A stretch of 15,386 nucleotides of DNA. Source: Candidatus Sulfopaludibacter sp. SbA3. GTDB lineage: Bacteria; Acidobacteriota; Terriglobia; Bryobacterales; Bryobacteraceae. How positions within the stretch are numbered: position 1 is the first letter of the stretch; each line of letters starts with the position of its first letter. The DNA lies in contig CAMAUG010000052.1 in NCBI GenBank assembly GCA_945861255.1, forward strand, positions 1-15,386, in the 5' to 3' direction. The position numbers and the translations under genes were made by a program. The notes below the pieces were generated by a model, which made no database searches, was not told where the DNA came from, and was given only the letters and a program-made list of their open reading frames with translations. Positions 6,667-14,565 of the stretch are shown piece by piece.

Positions 6667-6863
6667 CACTCATTCCGCTGCGTATTTACAAGCGCTGGGT
6701 TTCGCCGCTGCTGCCCTCGGCGTGCCGCTTCCATCCCACGTGCTCCGAGTACACGATGCAGGCGATTGAAAAACACGGCGTGGTGCGCGGCGCCGCCATC
6801 GGATTGCGGCGTTTGCTGAAGTGCCATCCATTCCATGAAGGGGGCTTCGATCCGGTTCGTTAA
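6654..6863 (+). CDS. yidD: Membrane protein insertion efficiency factor YidD
   Basis: This 69-residue protein has the family's hallmark arrangement. IRIYK-type IPLRIYKRWVSP is followed by CRFHPTCSEYTMQAI and then KCHPFHEGGFDPV, with the three conserved Cys. An N-terminal amphipathic helix is thought to hold it at the inner membrane near YidC, where it helps insertion of membrane proteins. It starts at ATG 6654 inside the end of rnpA (13-base overlap), indicating translational coupling. yidC follows after 12 bases. Confidence 0.96.
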   Translation: MRALALIPLRIYKRWVSPLLPSACRFHPTCSEYTMQAIEKHGVVRGAAIGLRRLLKCHPFHEGGFDPVR

Positions 6864-6875
6864 CTGGCCCGCGTT

Positions 6876-8579
6876 ATGAAAAAAGAAATGTCCATGGAGG
6901 TCCGGCTGCTGCTGGCGTTCGGCCTGATGGGGCTGGTGCTGCTGGTCAGCAACTACTTCATCAAGCCCGCTCCGGCGCCCATCGCGACGAAAACCGGAGC
7001 GCAGAAGAGCGCGCGGCCGGTGACGCCGGAAGCGGTGCAAAAGCCCGAAGCTCCCGCCGCCGTCAAACCCGGAACAGCGGCCAAATCCGGCGAGCCTGCC
7101 GCAGCCGTGCAGGCGGACAAAGAGGAAACCATCACGGTGGAAACCGATGTCTACCGCGTGGTGCTATCCAACCGCGGCGCCGTGGTCAAAAGCTGGGTGC
7201 TGACGCACTACCAGGATCATCAGCGCAAGCCGCTGGAATTAGTGAATCAGAGCGCCCTGGCGAAGGTTGCCGCTCCCTTCTCGCTGGTATTCAAAGGGCA
7301 GGGACCCGCCACCGATCCCAACGCCGCTCTGTTCAAGACGCAACGTTCGGCGGACGGCCTGGAGGTAGCCTTCGAATTTTCCGATGGCCGCGCGTTCACC
7401 AAGAAATCCTTCCACTTTGAGAAGGCCAGCTACCTGGCCGGTGTGACGTCGGAAGTGACGCAGAGCGGCGTTCAACTACCGCATTCGTTGGTATGGCGCG
7501 GCGGGTTCGGCGACGCTACCGTACCGAATCAGGCAGCGGTGGAGCACGCGATTTACTTCGATCAACCCAACGCGAAGCTGCAAGTGAAGACCGCGAAGGA
7601 TGCCGGCGACGGACCGCTCGGCGCGAGCGGACAGTTTTCGTTCGTGGGGATTGAAGACAGTTATTTCGCGGCGGCGTTTCTGCCGGGTAGCAAGCCGTCT
7701 ATCGAACAGACTACGTACTCCGACTCCGTTCCCGACGCCAAGGGCGCGGATGTGCCGCGCGTGGGCATGGGCGTGGGCGGAGACGGCGTCAACCAGCTCT
7801 CGCTGTTCGTGGGGCCCAAAGATACTGATCTGCTCAAGAAAGTGAATCCGCGGCTGGAACAAGTGGTGGATTGGGGCACCTACCTGGGGTTCATCGCCAA
7901 GCAGCTCTTCGTGCTGCTCAACTGGACCTCAGATCACATGACGCACAACTTCGGCTGGGCCATTGTGCTGGTGACCGTCGGTATCAACATTCTGATGTTT
8001 CCCCTGAAGATTTCCAGCGTGAAATCCGCCAAGAGGATGCAGGCTTTGCAGCCGCAGATCGCGGCGATCAACGAGCGCTACAAGGGCGCCTCCATGAAGA
8101 ATCGCGACAAGCAGAACGAGAAGAACGCGGAGGTCATGGCTCTCTACAAGAGCAACGGCGTGAACCCAGTGGGTGGGTGTCTGCCGCTGCTGATTCAGAT
8201 GCCGTTCCTGTACGCGTTCTACACCGTTCTCAGCGTTTCCATCGAACTGCGCGGGGCCAATTGGTTGTGGATCGGGGATCTCTCGCAAGCGGAAAATCTC
8301 CCGGCCTTGAGCGGCATGCGCTTCCTGCCGGTGCTGTTGATTGTCACGCAATTTGCAATGCAGAAAATGACGCCGAGCCCCGGCATGGACCCCACGCAGC
8401 AAAAAATGATGATGCTGATGCCGCTGGTATTCGGCTTCATGTTCTGGAGCGCGTCCTCCGGGCTGGTACTATACTGGTTAACCGGCAATATGGTGGGAAT
8501 CGCGCAACAGCTTCTGCTGAATCAGTGGATGCCAACGCCAACCGTGACGCCACAGAAGGCTCCCGGCAAGAAGAAGTAA
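6876..8579 (+). CDS. yidC: Membrane protein insertase YidC (Oxa1 family)
   Basis: This 567-residue protein is of the long diderm type. An N-terminal membrane helix spans about residues 9-27. An Ala/Pro/Lys-rich linker (30-85) is followed by a large periplasmic beta-sandwich domain (about 88-330). The five-helix Oxa1 core begins near WGTYLGFIAKQLF and includes NILMFPLKISSVKSAKRMQ, NPVGGCLPLLIQMPFLYAFY and SSGLVLYWLTGN. The tail is short and basic (KKK). It inserts and folds inner-membrane proteins, alone or with SecYEG. There is no clear Shine-Dalgarno sequence before ATG 6876; Met5 and Met7 are alternative starts. It is co-directional with yidD and jag. Confidence 0.97.
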   Translation: MKKEMSMEVRLLLAFGLMGLVLLVSNYFIKPAPAPIATKTGAQKSARPVTPEAVQKPEAPAAVKPGTAAKSGEPAAAVQADKEETITVETDVYRVVLSNRGAVVKSWVLTHYQDHQRKPLELVNQSALAKVAAPFSLVFKGQGPATDPNAALFKTQRSADGLEVAFEFSDGRAFTKKSFHFEKASYLAGVTSEVTQSGVQLPHSLVWRGGFGDATVPNQAAVEHAIYFDQPNAKLQVKTAKDAGDGPLGASGQFSFVGIEDSYFAAAFLPGSKPSIEQTTYSDSVPDAKGADVPRVGMGVGGDGVNQLSLFVGPKDTDLLKKVNPRLEQVVDWGTYLGFIAKQLFVLLNWTSDHMTHNFGWAIVLVTVGINILMFPLKISSVKSAKRMQALQPQIAAINERYKGASMKNRDKQNEKNAEVMALYKSNGVNPVGGCLPLLIQMPFLYAFYTVLSVSIELRGANWLWIGDLSQAENLPALSGMRFLPVLLIVTQFAMQKMTPSPGMDPTQQKMMMLMPLVFGFMFWSASSGLVLYWLTGNMVGIAQQLLLNQWMPTPTVTPQKAPGKKK

Positions 8580-8604
8580 CACGTTGGAAGAAGAGGAGCC
8601 GAAC

Positions 8605-9237
8605 TTGTCCAAGAAATATACGGTTGCCGAAACTGGACCTCGCATCGAGCAGTTCCTCAAACAGATTCATACGCTGGCGGGCTTCGATCTGGCGTTCACC
8701 GTGGCCGAAGGCGAGACGCCGCATCCGGATTTCGAAAACCCCGACCTGGTGATTCGTTTTGCCGGCCGGGACGTGGACCTGCTGCTGTCCAACAAAGCCG
8801 AACTTCTCTTGGCGCTGGAGCAGTTGACCATGGAAGCCCTGGGGATGGCGTCCGACGAGCATTCGCGCATTTGTTTTGACGTGAATGACCGCAGGATTCT
8901 TCGCATTGAAGAGCTGCGCATGAGCGCGCAGGCGGCCGCTGAACGCGTGCGCAAGACGCATGCCCCTTTCCACTTTAGTCCGATGAACAGCCGGGAGCGG
9001 CGCATTCTGCATTTGGCGTTGCGCAATGAAGAGGGTGTGCGCAGTGAAAGCGTGGGCGAAGGACCCATCCGGCAAGTGGTGATTGTACCCGCGGATATGA
9101 CCACGTTGCCGGAGCCGGTAATTCCCCCGCGCCCCAGACCGGAAGACGACGGCGGACGCGGCGGATTCCGGGGACGCGGTGATCGCCGGGGCGGCCCCCC
9201 GCGCGGCGGTGCTGGACGCGACCGGTTCCGGGGGTAG
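8605..9237 (+). CDS. jag: KH/R3H RNA-binding protein Jag (KhpB) with RG-rich tail
   Basis: This RNA-binding protein has 210 residues from TTG 8605, which has a strong GAGGAG six bases upstream. A TTG at 8584 would add seven residues but lacks such a site. A KH-like domain spans about 30-90 (DVDLLLSNKAELLLALEQL). An R3H domain follows (about 105-165), with R132 and H136 in RERRILHLAL, then EGPIRQVVIVP. Residues 168-210 form a Pro-rich then Arg/Gly-rich disordered tail with RGG-type repeats (GGFRGRGDRRGG), unusual for Jag. In Gram-positives KhpB binds many RNAs with KhpA and affects cell elongation. The stop codon TAG overlaps the left edge of the palindrome at 9236, so the true C-terminus may have been altered by its insertion. 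Confidence 0.9.
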   Translation: MSKKYTVAETGPRIEQFLKQIHTLAGFDLAFTVAEGETPHPDFENPDLVIRFAGRDVDLLLSNKAELLLALEQLTMEALGMASDEHSRICFDVNDRRILRIEELRMSAQAAAERVRKTHAPFHFSPMNSRERRILHLALRNEEGVRSESVGEGPIRQVVIVPADMTTLPEPVIPPRPRPEDDGGRGGFRGRGDRRGGPPRGGAGRDRFRG

Positions 9238-9332
9238 AGAAATAAGGGGACAGGCTACTCGATTATCGAATTCCCGGCACCACAGGTATTTGCGGAATTC
9301 GGTAATTGAGTAGCCTGTCCCCTTATTTCTCT
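9236..9332. repeat. 97-bp near-perfect palindromic element between jag and mnmE
   Basis: The arms 9236-9274 and 9294-9332 are inverted repeats with 37 of 39 positions matching. The outer 25 bases are perfect. The loop has 19 bases. Arms start AGAGAAATAAGGGGACAGGC, and the arms contain GTAGCCTGTCCCC. Size and form fit a REP-like or MITE-like mobile palindrome. Repeats containing GGGGACAG-type cores are often met beside IS200-like/RAYT transposase genes, but none is present here. The left edge lies inside the jag stop codon and the right edge is four bases before the first conserved mnmE codon. As RNA it would fold into a very stable hairpin. Confidence 0.9.
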
Positions 9333-10659
9333 CCGTGACACGATTGCTGCGATCTCCACTCCGCCCGGCCGGGGCGGCATTGGCGTGGTGCGTCTGTCGG
9401 GCACGGACGCGCGCGGCATCGCCGGAAAGATCCTGCGATTCCCCAGCGAACCGCCCTGGCGACCATGGACCGCCACGCTCGCCGAACTGCCGGGCATCGA
9501 CCAAGTTGTGGTCACCTACTTCGCGGCGCCTCGGTCCTATACCGCCGAGGACGTGGTCGAGATTTCCTGCCATGGCGCTCCGGTGATTCTGCGTTACGCG
9601 TTGGAGCGGGCCTGTACGGCCGGAGCGCGCCTGGCGGAGCCCGGCGAATTCACGCTGCGCGCATATTTGAATGGCCGCATCGATCTTCCCCGCGCCGAAG
9701 CCGTGCGCGATTTGATTGAAGCCACCACGCTCTATCAGGCCCGCATCGCGGCGCAACAAATGGAGGGGTCAGTGTCGCGCCGTCTGAAACCGGCAAAGGA
9801 ACAGTTGCTCGAACTTGTCGCGCTGCTCGAAGCAGGCATCGATTTCGCCGAAGACGATATCGACGTGGCGCCTTCCGAAGAGATCCTGCGCCGCATCGAC
9901 CCGGTGCTGGCCGGCGTGCGCGAACTGATCGCGAGCTTTGCATACGGCAAGCTGGTGCACCAGGGCTTCACGCTGGCCATTGTCGGACGGCCCAACGTCG
10001 GCAAGAGCAGCTTGTTTAACCGCTTGCTGGAACAAGACCGCGCCATCGTCACCGACATTCCGGGGACTACGCGGGATCTGGTCTCCGAAACGGCGTCGCT
10101 CGAAGGCATCCCTGTACGATTCGTGGATACAGCCGGCATCCGGGCGGGCGGAGATGTAGTGGAACGGCTTGGCATCGAACGCAGCCATCAAGCGATGGCG
10201 GATGCGGATCTGACGTTGGTGGTGGTGGATCTGTCCGCGCCGCCGGACCCGCAGGACCAGGCGCTGATCGAAAAAGCGCGACTCCAGGGCAAAACTGTGG
10301 TGGCCGGGAACAAGCGCGATCTGCCGAGGATTACCAGTGTGGACCAGGCGCTGCCCGTCTCCGCACTGACAGGCGAAGGCTTGGCCGGGCTGCGGCGGCG
10401 GTTGCTCGAAACTCTTGCGCCTCAAGGGCGCCTGGAGCAGGAAGGCGGGTTCATCACCAGCCTGCGGCATGAACAACTGTTGCGGGAATCCGACGAGGCC
10501 TTGGAGCACACGCGGAACGCGGTCGCGCTGGGCCTGCCGCATGAAATGCTGCTGCTGGATCTTTACGCCGCTCTGCGGCCCATCGACGCCATTACCGGCG
10601 CCACTACGGCGGACGATATTTTGAACCGCATCTTCTCCACGTTTTGTATCGGGAAGTGA
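9325..10659 (+). CDS. mnmE: tRNA uridine-5-carboxymethylaminomethyl modification GTPase MnmE, start codon unclear
   Basis: MnmE works with MnmG to modify U34 of certain tRNAs. The N-terminal formyl-THF-binding domain begins with the conserved DTIAAISTPPGRGGIG from base 9337. A helical domain surrounds a G domain with GRPNVGKSS (from 9985), DIPGTTRD, DTAG and NKRD. The C-terminus CIGK, which supplies the catalytic Cys, is intact. The frame is open from 9310, but no ATG, GTG, TTG or CTG precedes the conserved N-terminus. The first GTGs (9382, 9385) would delete it. The only near-start codon is ATT 9325 inside the palindrome, giving 444 residues, close to the usual 450. I give the ATT coordinate as the most complete product. 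A 424-residue form from 9385 is the conservative alternative. Confidence 0.85.
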   Translation: MSLRDTIAAISTPPGRGGIGVVRLSGTDARGIAGKILRFPSEPPWRPWTATLAELPGIDQVVVTYFAAPRSYTAEDVVEISCHGAPVILRYALERACTAGARLAEPGEFTLRAYLNGRIDLPRAEAVRDLIEATTLYQARIAAQQMEGSVSRRLKPAKEQLLELVALLEAGIDFAEDDIDVAPSEEILRRIDPVLAGVRELIASFAYGKLVHQGFTLAIVGRPNVGKSSLFNRLLEQDRAIVTDIPGTTRDLVSETASLEGIPVRFVDTAGIRAGGDVVERLGIERSHQAMADADLTLVVVDLSAPPDPQDQALIEKARLQGKTVVAGNKRDLPRITSVDQALPVSALTGEGLAGLRRRLLETLAPQGRLEQEGGFITSLRHEQLLRESDEALEHTRNAVALGLPHEMLLLDLYAALRPIDAITGATTADDILNRIFSTFCIGK

Positions 10660-11999
10660 TGGTGCCGGTGCCTTCACACGTAAAGAACTGGCGCCAGGAA
10701 CTGCGGCCCATGTTGCACCTGGCAACACCGCTGGCGCTTTCCGAGCTCGGCTGGATGGCCATGGGCATCGTGGACACCATGTTCGTCGGCCGGTTGAGCG
10801 CGGAAGCCATCGGCGCGATCAGCGTCGGGACCACGGTATTTCACACGCTCGCGATCTGCGCGGGCGGCTTGCTGCTGGGCCTGGATACCTTGGTCGCTCA
10901 GGCGGCGGGCGCCAAAGACCGGGCAGACAGCCGCCGCTCGCTGGTGAATGGCCTGTGGCTGGCCGCTCTATTGATCCCGATCGTCATGGTCGCCGTGCGG
11001 TTGATCACGCCCGCGCTGTCGGGCTTCGGCGTCAATCCGGATGTTGTGGACGACGCAGTGCCCTACATCAGCGCCTTGAATTGGAGTACCGCGCCGCTGC
11101 TCCTATTCTTCGCGCTGCGCAGGTACCTGCAATCATACGGCGCCGCGCGCCCGATCATGTGGACTCTGCTCGGCGCCAACCTGGTGAACGTCGCAGGGAA
11201 CTGGTTGTTCGTGTTCGGCAACCTGGGAGCGCCGCGCTTGGGCGTCGCGGGTTCCGCCTGGGCGACGTTTTGGTCGCGCGTGTTCATGCTGGCCGCTCTG
11301 GCGGCGGTGGCATGGTATCGCGAGCGCGATCTTACCAGCATCGACTGGCGCCCGGACCTTCATCGATTGCGTGAAATTCTGAGGCTCGGTCTCCCCGCCG
11401 CCGGACAGATGGCGCTGGAGTTCACCGTATGGACGGCGGCTACCGTGCTTGCCGGCAGGTTCGCGACCGAGGTGCTGGCCGGCCATCAAATCGCGCTCAT
11501 GGTGGTGTCGACCACCTTCATGATGCCCCTCGGAATCAGCGCGGCGGCGGCCGTGCGGGTGGGACAGGCCTTGGGGCGCGGCGACCCGCGCGGAGCGGCG
11601 CACTCGGGATGGACCGCGGTGGGGCTGGGAACCGTGGTGATGTCGTGTACATCGGTTGTGCTCCTGTTTTTCCCGGCCTTCGTCGCGCGTCTGTTCACTC
11701 CGGACGCCGCCGTGATCGCCGCCGCCTCACCGATCCTGCGCGTCACCGCGTTCTTTCAGCTTTTCGACGGGTTTCAAGTGGTGGTCACGGGCGCTCTGCG
11801 AGGCGCGGGGGACACGCGAACACCGATGCTCTGCCATTTCGGAGGATACTGGCTACTGGGCTTTCCATTCGGAAGCTGGCTGGCGTTCGGCTTGTCGATG
11901 AGTGCGCTGGGGTTGTGGATGGGATTGTCTTTGGGAGTGATCACAATCGGCACCGCGCTGCTAGTGTTCTGGCGGCGCGCGGCCCGGCGCTTCGAGTAG
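10659..11999 (+). CDS. MATE-family efflux transporter (NorM-like)
   Basis: This integral membrane protein of 446 residues has about 12 hydrophobic helices in two related halves, the MATE layout. MATE proteins export drugs or metabolites in exchange for Na+ or H+. Recognisable family stretches are ATPLALSELGWMAMGIVDTMFVG near the N-terminus (helix 1, shown in part), GLDTLVAQAAGA, and in the second half GHQIALMVVSTTFMMPLG and VTGALRGAGDTRTPM. The start is ATG 10659, which overlaps the mnmE stop by one base (TGATG) with GGGAAG upstream. A TTG at 10644 in the same frame is less likely. The tight coupling to mnmE looks like shared transcription. The substrate is unknown. Confidence 0.93.
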   Translation: MVPVPSHVKNWRQELRPMLHLATPLALSELGWMAMGIVDTMFVGRLSAEAIGAISVGTTVFHTLAICAGGLLLGLDTLVAQAAGAKDRADSRRSLVNGLWLAALLIPIVMVAVRLITPALSGFGVNPDVVDDAVPYISALNWSTAPLLLFFALRRYLQSYGAARPIMWTLLGANLVNVAGNWLFVFGNLGAPRLGVAGSAWATFWSRVFMLAALAAVAWYRERDLTSIDWRPDLHRLREILRLGLPAAGQMALEFTVWTAATVLAGRFATEVLAGHQIALMVVSTTFMMPLGISAAAAVRVGQALGRGDPRGAAHSGWTAVGLGTVVMSCTSVVLLFFPAFVARLFTPDAAVIAAASPILRVTAFFQLFDGFQVVVTGALRGAGDTRTPMLCHFGGYWLLGFPFGSWLAFGLSMSALGLWMGLSLGVITIGTALLVFWRRAARRFE

Positions 12000-12057
12000 C
12001 GGCGCCGCGGACAACAGCCCTCTGTGTTCTACCATTGAGGAATCCGCGCCCGGCCGC

Positions 12058-13536
12058 ATGTCCCTCACACGCACGAAGTCCATCGACGAACTGATCGCGG
12101 CCAGTGAGCAACATCCTGGGCGCCTGCGCCGCACGCTGGGGTTATGGAGCCTGGTGGCGATCGGGGTGGGCCTCGTGATCGGCTCCGGCATTTTTACGAT
12201 GACCGGCACCGCTGCCGCCGGAATGAATTATGAGGCGTCCTCCATACTCAAGGCCCCTTTGCTCGCGATCCTTACCGGCCAGCAAACGGTGGGAACCTTC
12301 GGACGCCCCGGTGCGGGTCCGGCGCTTTCCATTTCGTTCTTGTTGGTGGCGATCACGTGCGGGTTCGCGGCGCTATGCTATGCGGAACTGGCCTCTATGA
12401 TTCCCGTGGCTGGGAGCGCTTACACGTACGCCTACGCGACGCTCGGCGAGATCTTCGCGTGGATCATCGGCTGGGACTTGATCCTGGAATACGCCGTGGC
12501 AGACATGGCGGTCGCCGTTGGCTTCAGTGCGTATTTCAACGATCTATTGGACAACGTGTTCGGGATTCATTTGCCCGCACATTTCGCGAATCCAGTCTTC
12601 GTGGAAGGACGGGCCACCGGGGCATGGTTCAACGTTCCCGCATTCCTATTGGTGCTGATCCTGACGTGGCTTCTGGTGCGCGGCGTGCGCGAGAGCTTCC
12701 GCGCGAACGCCATCCTGGTGTCGTTTAAGGTGGCTGCGATCTTAGCCTTTATTTTCGGAGCGGCGCGCGCCGTGGACACCCGCAACTGGCAGCCTTTCAT
12801 GCCCAACGGGATTCCGGGAATGCTCACGGGCGCGGCCATCGTCTTCTTCGCGTACATCGGATTCGATTCGCTTTCGACCACCGCCGAGGAATGTAAGAAT
12901 CCGCAACGGGACCTGCCGCGGGGAATCTTGATAACACTCGGGACTTGCGCGGTACTGTATGCAGCCGTGGCGCTGGTTCTGACCGGCGTGGCGCATTGGA
13001 CCACGCTGAACAACGCCGCTCCGGTGGCCAATGCGCTTCAGGCGTTGGGATTCAACCGGCTGAGATTCGTGGTAACGGTGGCGGCATTGCTCGGCATGAC
13101 CACTTCGGTCCTGATCGGACAATACGGGCAGACGCGCATCTGGTTTGCGATGTCCCGCGACCGCCTGCTGCCCGGCATGTTCTGCAAAGTACATCCAAAG
13201 TTTCAGACGCCGCACATCAGCACATGGATCGCGGGGTTGGCCGTGGCCGTTCCAGCCGGTGTTTGGGACATCGGCACGTTCGGCGATCTGACGAACATCG
13301 GCACGTTGTTCGCCTTCGTGGTGGTCGCGGTGGGTGTCATCGTGTTGAGACGCACGCAACCGGGGCGGCACCGGTCGTTTCGTGTACCGTGGGTGCCGTT
13401 ACTACCGGTGCTGGCGATCGCGAGTTGCCTGGTGCTGATGCTGAGCCTTCCCCTGGAGACGTGGATCCGCTTCGTGGTGTGGCTGATCATCGGGCTGGGG
13501 ATCTATTTCGGCTATAGCCGTAAGCGCGTGGCCTGA
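12058..13536 (+). CDS. APC-superfamily amino-acid permease (cationic amino-acid transporter type)
   Basis: This membrane protein of 492 residues has 12 or more hydrophobic helices. The helix-1 substrate-binding motif is GSGIFTMTG. The family stretches CYAELASMIPVAGSAYTYAY, EIFAWIIGWDLILEYAV and FFAYIGFDSLSTTAEECKNP are also present, shared with the YfnA/CAT (SLC7-like) branch. EECKNPQRDLPRGI is the typical cytoplasmic loop. It probably imports amino acids with protons; specificity cannot be assigned. ATG 12058 opens the frame 58 bases after the MATE gene, with no clear ribosome binding site. TACCAT at 12030 is a weak -10 candidate. A short 11-bp tandem duplication starts at its stop codon. 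Confidence 0.93.
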   Translation: MSLTRTKSIDELIAASEQHPGRLRRTLGLWSLVAIGVGLVIGSGIFTMTGTAAAGMNYEASSILKAPLLAILTGQQTVGTFGRPGAGPALSISFLLVAITCGFAALCYAELASMIPVAGSAYTYAYATLGEIFAWIIGWDLILEYAVADMAVAVGFSAYFNDLLDNVFGIHLPAHFANPVFVEGRATGAWFNVPAFLLVLILTWLLVRGVRESFRANAILVSFKVAAILAFIFGAARAVDTRNWQPFMPNGIPGMLTGAAIVFFAYIGFDSLSTTAEECKNPQRDLPRGILITLGTCAVLYAAVALVLTGVAHWTTLNNAAPVANALQALGFNRLRFVVTVAALLGMTTSVLIGQYGQTRIWFAMSRDRLLPGMFCKVHPKFQTPHISTWIAGLAVAVPAGVWDIGTFGDLTNIGTLFAFVVVAVGVIVLRRTQPGRHRSFRVPWVPLLPVLAIASCLVLMLSLPLETWIRFVVWLIIGLGIYFGYSRKRVA

Positions 13537-13561
13537 CTGGTTCATGACTGGTTCATGCCCC

Positions 13562-13590
13562 TTGACGCAAGGCGAATATAAGGCGAAGAT
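13562..13590 (+). promoter_or_regulatory. Candidate leaderless promoter of the radical SAM gene
   Basis: TTGACG (13562-13567) is near the -35 consensus. A 17-base spacer then leads to GAAGAT (13585-13590), a weak -10, six bases before GTG 13597. The geometry fits a leaderless start, but the -10 matches only half of the consensus. An 11-bp tandem repeat (13569-13590) forms the spacer. Confidence 0.3.
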
Positions 13591-13596
13591 AGACGG

Positions 13597-14562
13597 GTGC
13601 CGGAATTGATTGGTATCGCGCGTCTGGCGGCTGAGAGTCCATCCTTGCTCGGAAAGAAGCGGGTGGAGTACATGAGCTTGACCACCCGGAGCTATCTGAC
13701 GCGTTGTAACAACCCACGTATGCCTTTCCGGTGGATGATCAATCCATACAGAGGTTGCGAGTTCGGCTGCAAATATTGTTACGCCCGCTACACTCACGAA
13801 TTCATGGAACTGCGGGACGCGGACGCTTTCGAAAAGAAGATCTTCGTCAAGAGCTTCGGTCCGCGCCGGTTTCTGGGCGAGCTGCGAAAACTGCCGGTGG
13901 GAGAAAGCATCGCGATCGGTACGGCGACCGACCCTTATCAACCCGCCGAGGCGCTCTATGGGGTGACGCGCGCGATGTGGGAGCAGTTCGCGCGCACCGC
14001 GGGATTCCGCATCGGGCTGGTGACGAAATCCAATTTGGTCACCCGCGACGCCGGCGTGATCGCCAGCGCCTCCCGGCGTCACGCCGTGACCATCGTCGTG
14101 ACGATCACTACGCTCGCTCGCGATCTGGCCGGCGCGCTGGAACCGCTGGCGCCGCGGCCGGAGCTGCGCCTACGGGCGATCCGGACACTGGCCCGCGCCG
14201 GAATCCGCGTATCCGTGAATCTTGCTCCCGTGCTGCCTCTGATCAACGACAGCGAAGCGTCTCTGGATGCGGTCGCCAAGGCGGCGGCGGAGGCTGGTGC
14301 AGTGAGTCTAGGCGCCAATGTCGTTTACTTGAAGGACTGCGCCAAGAGCATTTTCTTTCCATTTCTGGAGGCGCAGTTCCCCGCGTTGGCCGGGCGCTAT
14401 CAAGAGCGTTTTCGGAACAACGCGTTCCTGCGGGGGGCGTATCCGGAAATGATTCGCGAACGCGTCGGCCGCATCCGGCGAAAGTATGGATTGGATTCGT
14501 CGCGGGAAGCGGCCGAGCCCGAGTTGTGGCCGCGGGACCCCCAATTGACGCTATTCTCATGA
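13597..14562 (+). CDS. Radical SAM protein, SPL/Rv2578c-like
   Basis: This 321-residue protein has the [4Fe-4S]-binding Cys triad C54, C58 and C61 in GCEFGCKYCYAR, a CxxxCxxC motif. It is preceded by the NPYRGC signature of spore-photoproduct-lyase-like / Rv2578c-family proteins. IAIGTATDPYQPAE and LVTKSNLVTRD follow, as expected for the (partial) TIM barrel. Members cleave S-adenosylmethionine to start radical chemistry. The substrate of this subgroup is not established, and it is not a true spore photolyase because nothing suggests sporulation. The C-terminal third (KDCAKSIFFPFLEAQFP) is family-typical. The start is GTG 13597. tadA follows after three bases, so the two are probably one operon. 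Confidence 0.9.
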   Translation: MPELIGIARLAAESPSLLGKKRVEYMSLTTRSYLTRCNNPRMPFRWMINPYRGCEFGCKYCYARYTHEFMELRDADAFEKKIFVKSFGPRRFLGELRKLPVGESIAIGTATDPYQPAEALYGVTRAMWEQFARTAGFRIGLVTKSNLVTRDAGVIASASRRHAVTIVVTITTLARDLAGALEPLAPRPELRLRAIRTLARAGIRVSVNLAPVLPLINDSEASLDAVAKAAAEAGAVSLGANVVYLKDCAKSIFFPFLEAQFPALAGRYQERFRNNAFLRGAYPEMIRERVGRIRRKYGLDSSREAAEPELWPRDPQLTLFS

Positions 14563-14565
14563 TGA

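Noticed and set aside
7871..8752. Plus-strand open frame of 293 codons
   Set aside because: It overlaps the YidC and Jag frames, which have clear family motifs, and its own translation shows none.
9335..9586. GTG-started frame immediately after the palindrome, considered as the mnmE start
   Set aside because: GTG 9335 is in a different frame from the conserved MnmE N-terminus and ends after 83 codons.
8437..9759. Minus-strand open frame of 440 codons
   Set aside because: It runs antisense through yidC, jag, the palindrome and mnmE. It has shadow-type composition and no recognisable motif.
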